Positions 61,399 through 64,000 of a stretch of 64,000 nucleotides of DNA are shown one piece after another; positions within the stretch are counted from its first letter, which is position 1, and each line of letters begins with the position of its first letter. The notes beneath the pieces were generated by a model. That model was not told the DNA's origin, searched no databases, and was given only the letters and a program-made list of their open reading frames with translations. The stretch comes from Krasilnikovozyma curviuscula (lineage: Eukaryota > Basidiomycota > Tremellomycetes > Cystofilobasidiales > Mrakiaceae), in contig MVAQ01000024.1 in assembly GCA_014825775.1 (NCBI GenBank), positions 62,001 to 126,000 on the forward strand. Reading direction: 5' to 3'. A program made the position numbers and the translations under genes.

Positions 61399-63916
61399 AT
61401 GGATATCGAAGAGGCCACAGTGAAGATTACGTTTGCGTAAGTGTTCGCTCCTTAAGTGTCAAATGAGCCCACATGGAAAGCTAATCAGCAGCTCGTCCCT
61501 TTCACGCATGGCTCGTACAGCGTCGGAGGATCGGCACGGCCAGATGAGAAAACCAGAAGATACGATAGACAACTTCGGTGAGTAGAAAAGTGGAAGGAAC
61601 TATCTTGAATTTATCCGGTATCCTGGACAACATAGTCGTAGAGCTGGAATAGTCGTCGGGAGTCGCGCTGACATATCTCCTCTCTTACTTAAATTTCCTT
61701 TTCACTTATCCAGTCTCTGGGGTGGAAATGGTCAAGCTGGCCTGGAGAGTGCCAGGTTGCTGTGTATTGGAGCAAATGGAACTGCTACTCAGAGCTTGAA
61801 GAACCTCATCCTACCTGGTGAGTTCCCCCTAATCTTGAACGAGCTCAAGCTGTTCAGAATCCTCGATTCAACCTTATTGATGGGTCCAGAAGTACTCTCG
61901 CATGATATGCTGTTTAATACTACGCTGAACTGAACTCCAAATTATTGCCGTTTGGCCATACCTTCAGGAATTGGCTCTTACACCTTGCTCTCACCATTAC
62001 TCACCACTGAAGCCGACGTCGGCCAGAACTTCTTCTTGACACCATCGTCAATCGGGAAACCTCTGGCACAAGAAACTGCCTCTTACTTGGCCGAACTCAA
62101 CCCAGCCGTCAAGTCATTCTTTGAAATCGCCGACATTAAGGATGTGCTTAAGGAGCGATCAGATTGGATTCTTGGATTTACGATGATTCTCTGTATTGGA
62201 CAGCCTGCAGATGTCGAGAACGAGTTGTCAGCGCAGATATGGAATGGTTCGTCATTCGTTGTCCTCTATCACTGTTGAGCACCCAGCGCTGAATTAGTTC
62301 TCCCTGCTATTTGACGCCTACAGCATCAGCTACAGCAGGCTTGGACATCCCTGTCATTTTCGCTCATACATCCGGATTTACCTCTACCGTCCGACTCCTT
62401 GTCCGTGAACACACTATTCTCAATCCACACCCAGCAACGACCGCACTCTCGACTCTTCACTTGACAGATCCATTCCCACTTCTCAAACAGCACTCTTTGG
62501 AAATGAATCTCACTTCGATGAACTCTATGGATCATGGAAACGTTCCTTGGGTCGTGCTAATGGTTAGAGCCGTTGAGGCTTGGAAGAATAGTGTGAGTAA
62601 ACATCGGGCTTGACGTCTCTGAATTTTTTTACAGCTCATTGATAAGTTGATGTCACTGTCCTCTCTCGTTTAGCATGGTGGCAAGCTACCGATCTGGTCT
62701 GGTCGTAACAGCGATAAGAAGGAATTCCAGGCAGTCTTATTACAGGAGAAGCTAGCCCCTCATGCGGACGAAGAGAATTTTGACGAGCTATTTGAGAAGG
62801 GTTATATGGGGAGCCAAGCATACAAGATTCCATCTGAGATCCAGCGGCTGTTTGATGATAACGCGTGCATCAACGCCAACAAAGACGTGAGTTGCGGGCG
62901 ACGATGCGATGGGCGTGTGTTCCGATGCTGATACTTATTTCTTTGATCATTTCAATGTGGATAGTCAAAACCATTCTGGCTCCTGCTTTCCGCCCTCAGG
63001 CTCTTTGCGTCTCGTACGGCTCGACTCCCCATCTCTGCAACTCTGCCTGATATGAAATCATCCACCACATCGTACGTTGCCCTACAGAACATCTACAAGG
63101 CTGCTTCAAGAGAAGATTTGGAGGCGGTCAAGTCGTGCTTGACAGAGATTGGTGCGGGTGAGATTGAGGGACTAGAAGATGGGGTAAAGATGGCGGCGCA
63201 CTTGAACGTTGTCAGAGGTAGAAGTTTGGCTGAGGAGATGGACACCTCGAATCCGGTTTGGTCTGGTCTATGTGAGTGTTTTCTGTTGTTTGTATCTCAA
63301 AGATATCGTCACTGTTTTGTGGCTGACTGAACTTTTTTTTTCAGTCGAGCCATTAAAGTACTACCCACCATTACATGACGAAGAAGACGAGGAAGAACTC
63401 CCAACTCCACCACCACCACTGATAGGAACATACATTGCCCATGTCGGGTCCCAGCTTTTCTATGCTTCTCAAAGGCGTCGACCAGGTTTTCCACTCGGCG
63501 TTAACGTTCGAGGTGACGAAGTTTTAGTCGAGGAGGAGTGCTTAAGTTGGATGACGAGTCGAGGTTGGAACTCTGGTGATGGTTTACCTGATGCTGTCAA
63601 GACTGCTATTGGTGAATTGTGAGTGTGTTCCTTTTTCTGTCAGAATTTCACTGGCCTAAAGTCATACCTACCTTCCTTCATATTGCGATTCAGAGTTAGA
63701 GCTGGTGGTTCGGATATTCCAACAACTGCTGCTTTTGTTGGAGGCATCGTCGCACAGGAAGCTATCAAGATCTTGACTGCCCAGTATATTCCTTTGGACA
63801 ACACATGCATCATAGATCTCATCAGGTAAGAGCTGAGCTCTTTAATTGCAGCTCATTCACTCTTCTGACCACTTCTCAACATTTTCAGAGGAACGACTGA
63901 GGTCTTCAGGCTCTAG
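61399..63916 (+). CDS. ULA1: NEDD8-activating enzyme regulatory subunit
   Basis: The APPBP1/ULA1 half of the NEDD8 E1, which pairs with UBA3 to activate NEDD8/Rub1 for cullin modification. Start MDIEEATVKITFA at 61399. After an intron come ARPDEKTRRYDRQLR and LWGGNGQAGLESARLLC, the E1-like beginning. The pseudo-nucleotide-binding fold GTATQSLKNLILPGIGSYTL has Leu/Ile-rich helices but lacks the catalytic Cys, as expected for this subunit. PVIFAHTSGF and VREHTILNPHPATTAL follow. The C-terminal part holds GGSDIPTTAAFVGGIVAQEA and ends GTTEVFRL. About ten exons; stop at 63914-63916, complete within the window. Confidence 0.93.
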
Positions 63917-64000
63917 CATCATTATAACTATTATTGGTAGCTCTCTATGCATGCTGTATTCATTTAGCAATTATCCATTAGACCTACGCATCCTTCCCAC

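Noticed and set aside
1..64000. CRISPR array, bacterial operon, phage or transposase genes
   Set aside because: No spaced repeats, ribosome-binding sites, transposase or integrase motifs were seen; gene structure is eukaryotic throughout.

Overview
The window is nuclear DNA of a filamentous or yeast-like basidiomycete, most likely a Tremellomycete. Genes are dense, on both strands, and split by many short introns (about 50-90 bases) with GT..AG borders. Tremellomycete-flavoured families are present: a CPL1-type cysteine-rich domain, a GT90/CAP10 xylosyltransferase-like protein and a DUF6534 membrane protein. Exons below were joined by eye from splice signals and reading phase, so exon borders inside genes are less certain than the gene calls.

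Layout. 0-4 kb: an Spc24-like kinetochore subunit, then an odd secreted protein that joins a signal peptide, a GRDP-like (DUF1399) domain and a CPL1-like domain. 4-8 kb: a cytochrome b5 fusion sphingolipid desaturase and a decayed small membrane-protein gene. 8-14 kb: an 804-residue protein with a transglutaminase-like Cys-His-Asp triad, a short-chain dehydrogenase and the relic of a hexose transporter. 14-21 kb: argininosuccinate lyase, a PMP47-type peroxisomal carrier and an unrecognised acidic, probably nuclear protein. 21-28 kb: cap-binding protein CBC1, the SUMO E2 UBC9 and a DUF6534 membrane protein. 28-31 kb: two small unrecognised proteins. 31-39 kb: an amino-acid/GABA permease, a leukotriene A4 hydrolase-type aminopeptidase and GTP cyclohydrolase I. 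39-46 kb: two tandem paralogous MFS sugar transporters. 46-56 kb: class II histone deacetylase HDA1, a decayed unrecognised locus, an EBP-type sterol isomerase and COX15. 56-64 kb: a degenerate intron-bearing tRNA, mitochondrial rhomboid protease PCP1, a GT90 glycosyltransferase and the NEDD8-E1 subunit ULA1.

Most genes are single-copy housekeeping functions with no operon-like logic. Two loose themes can be read. One is membrane lipids (sphingolipid desaturase, sterol isomerase). The other is surface or nutrient exchange (CPL1-domain protein, GT90 enzyme, two sugar transporters plus a dead third one, a permease). The best candidates for something undescribed are the signal peptide-GRDP-CPL1 fusion at 1.5-3.8 kb and the transglutaminase-like protein at 7.9-10.5 kb. 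Three loci (7.1-7.7, 13.0-13.5 and 50.1-51.2 kb) look like genes in decay.
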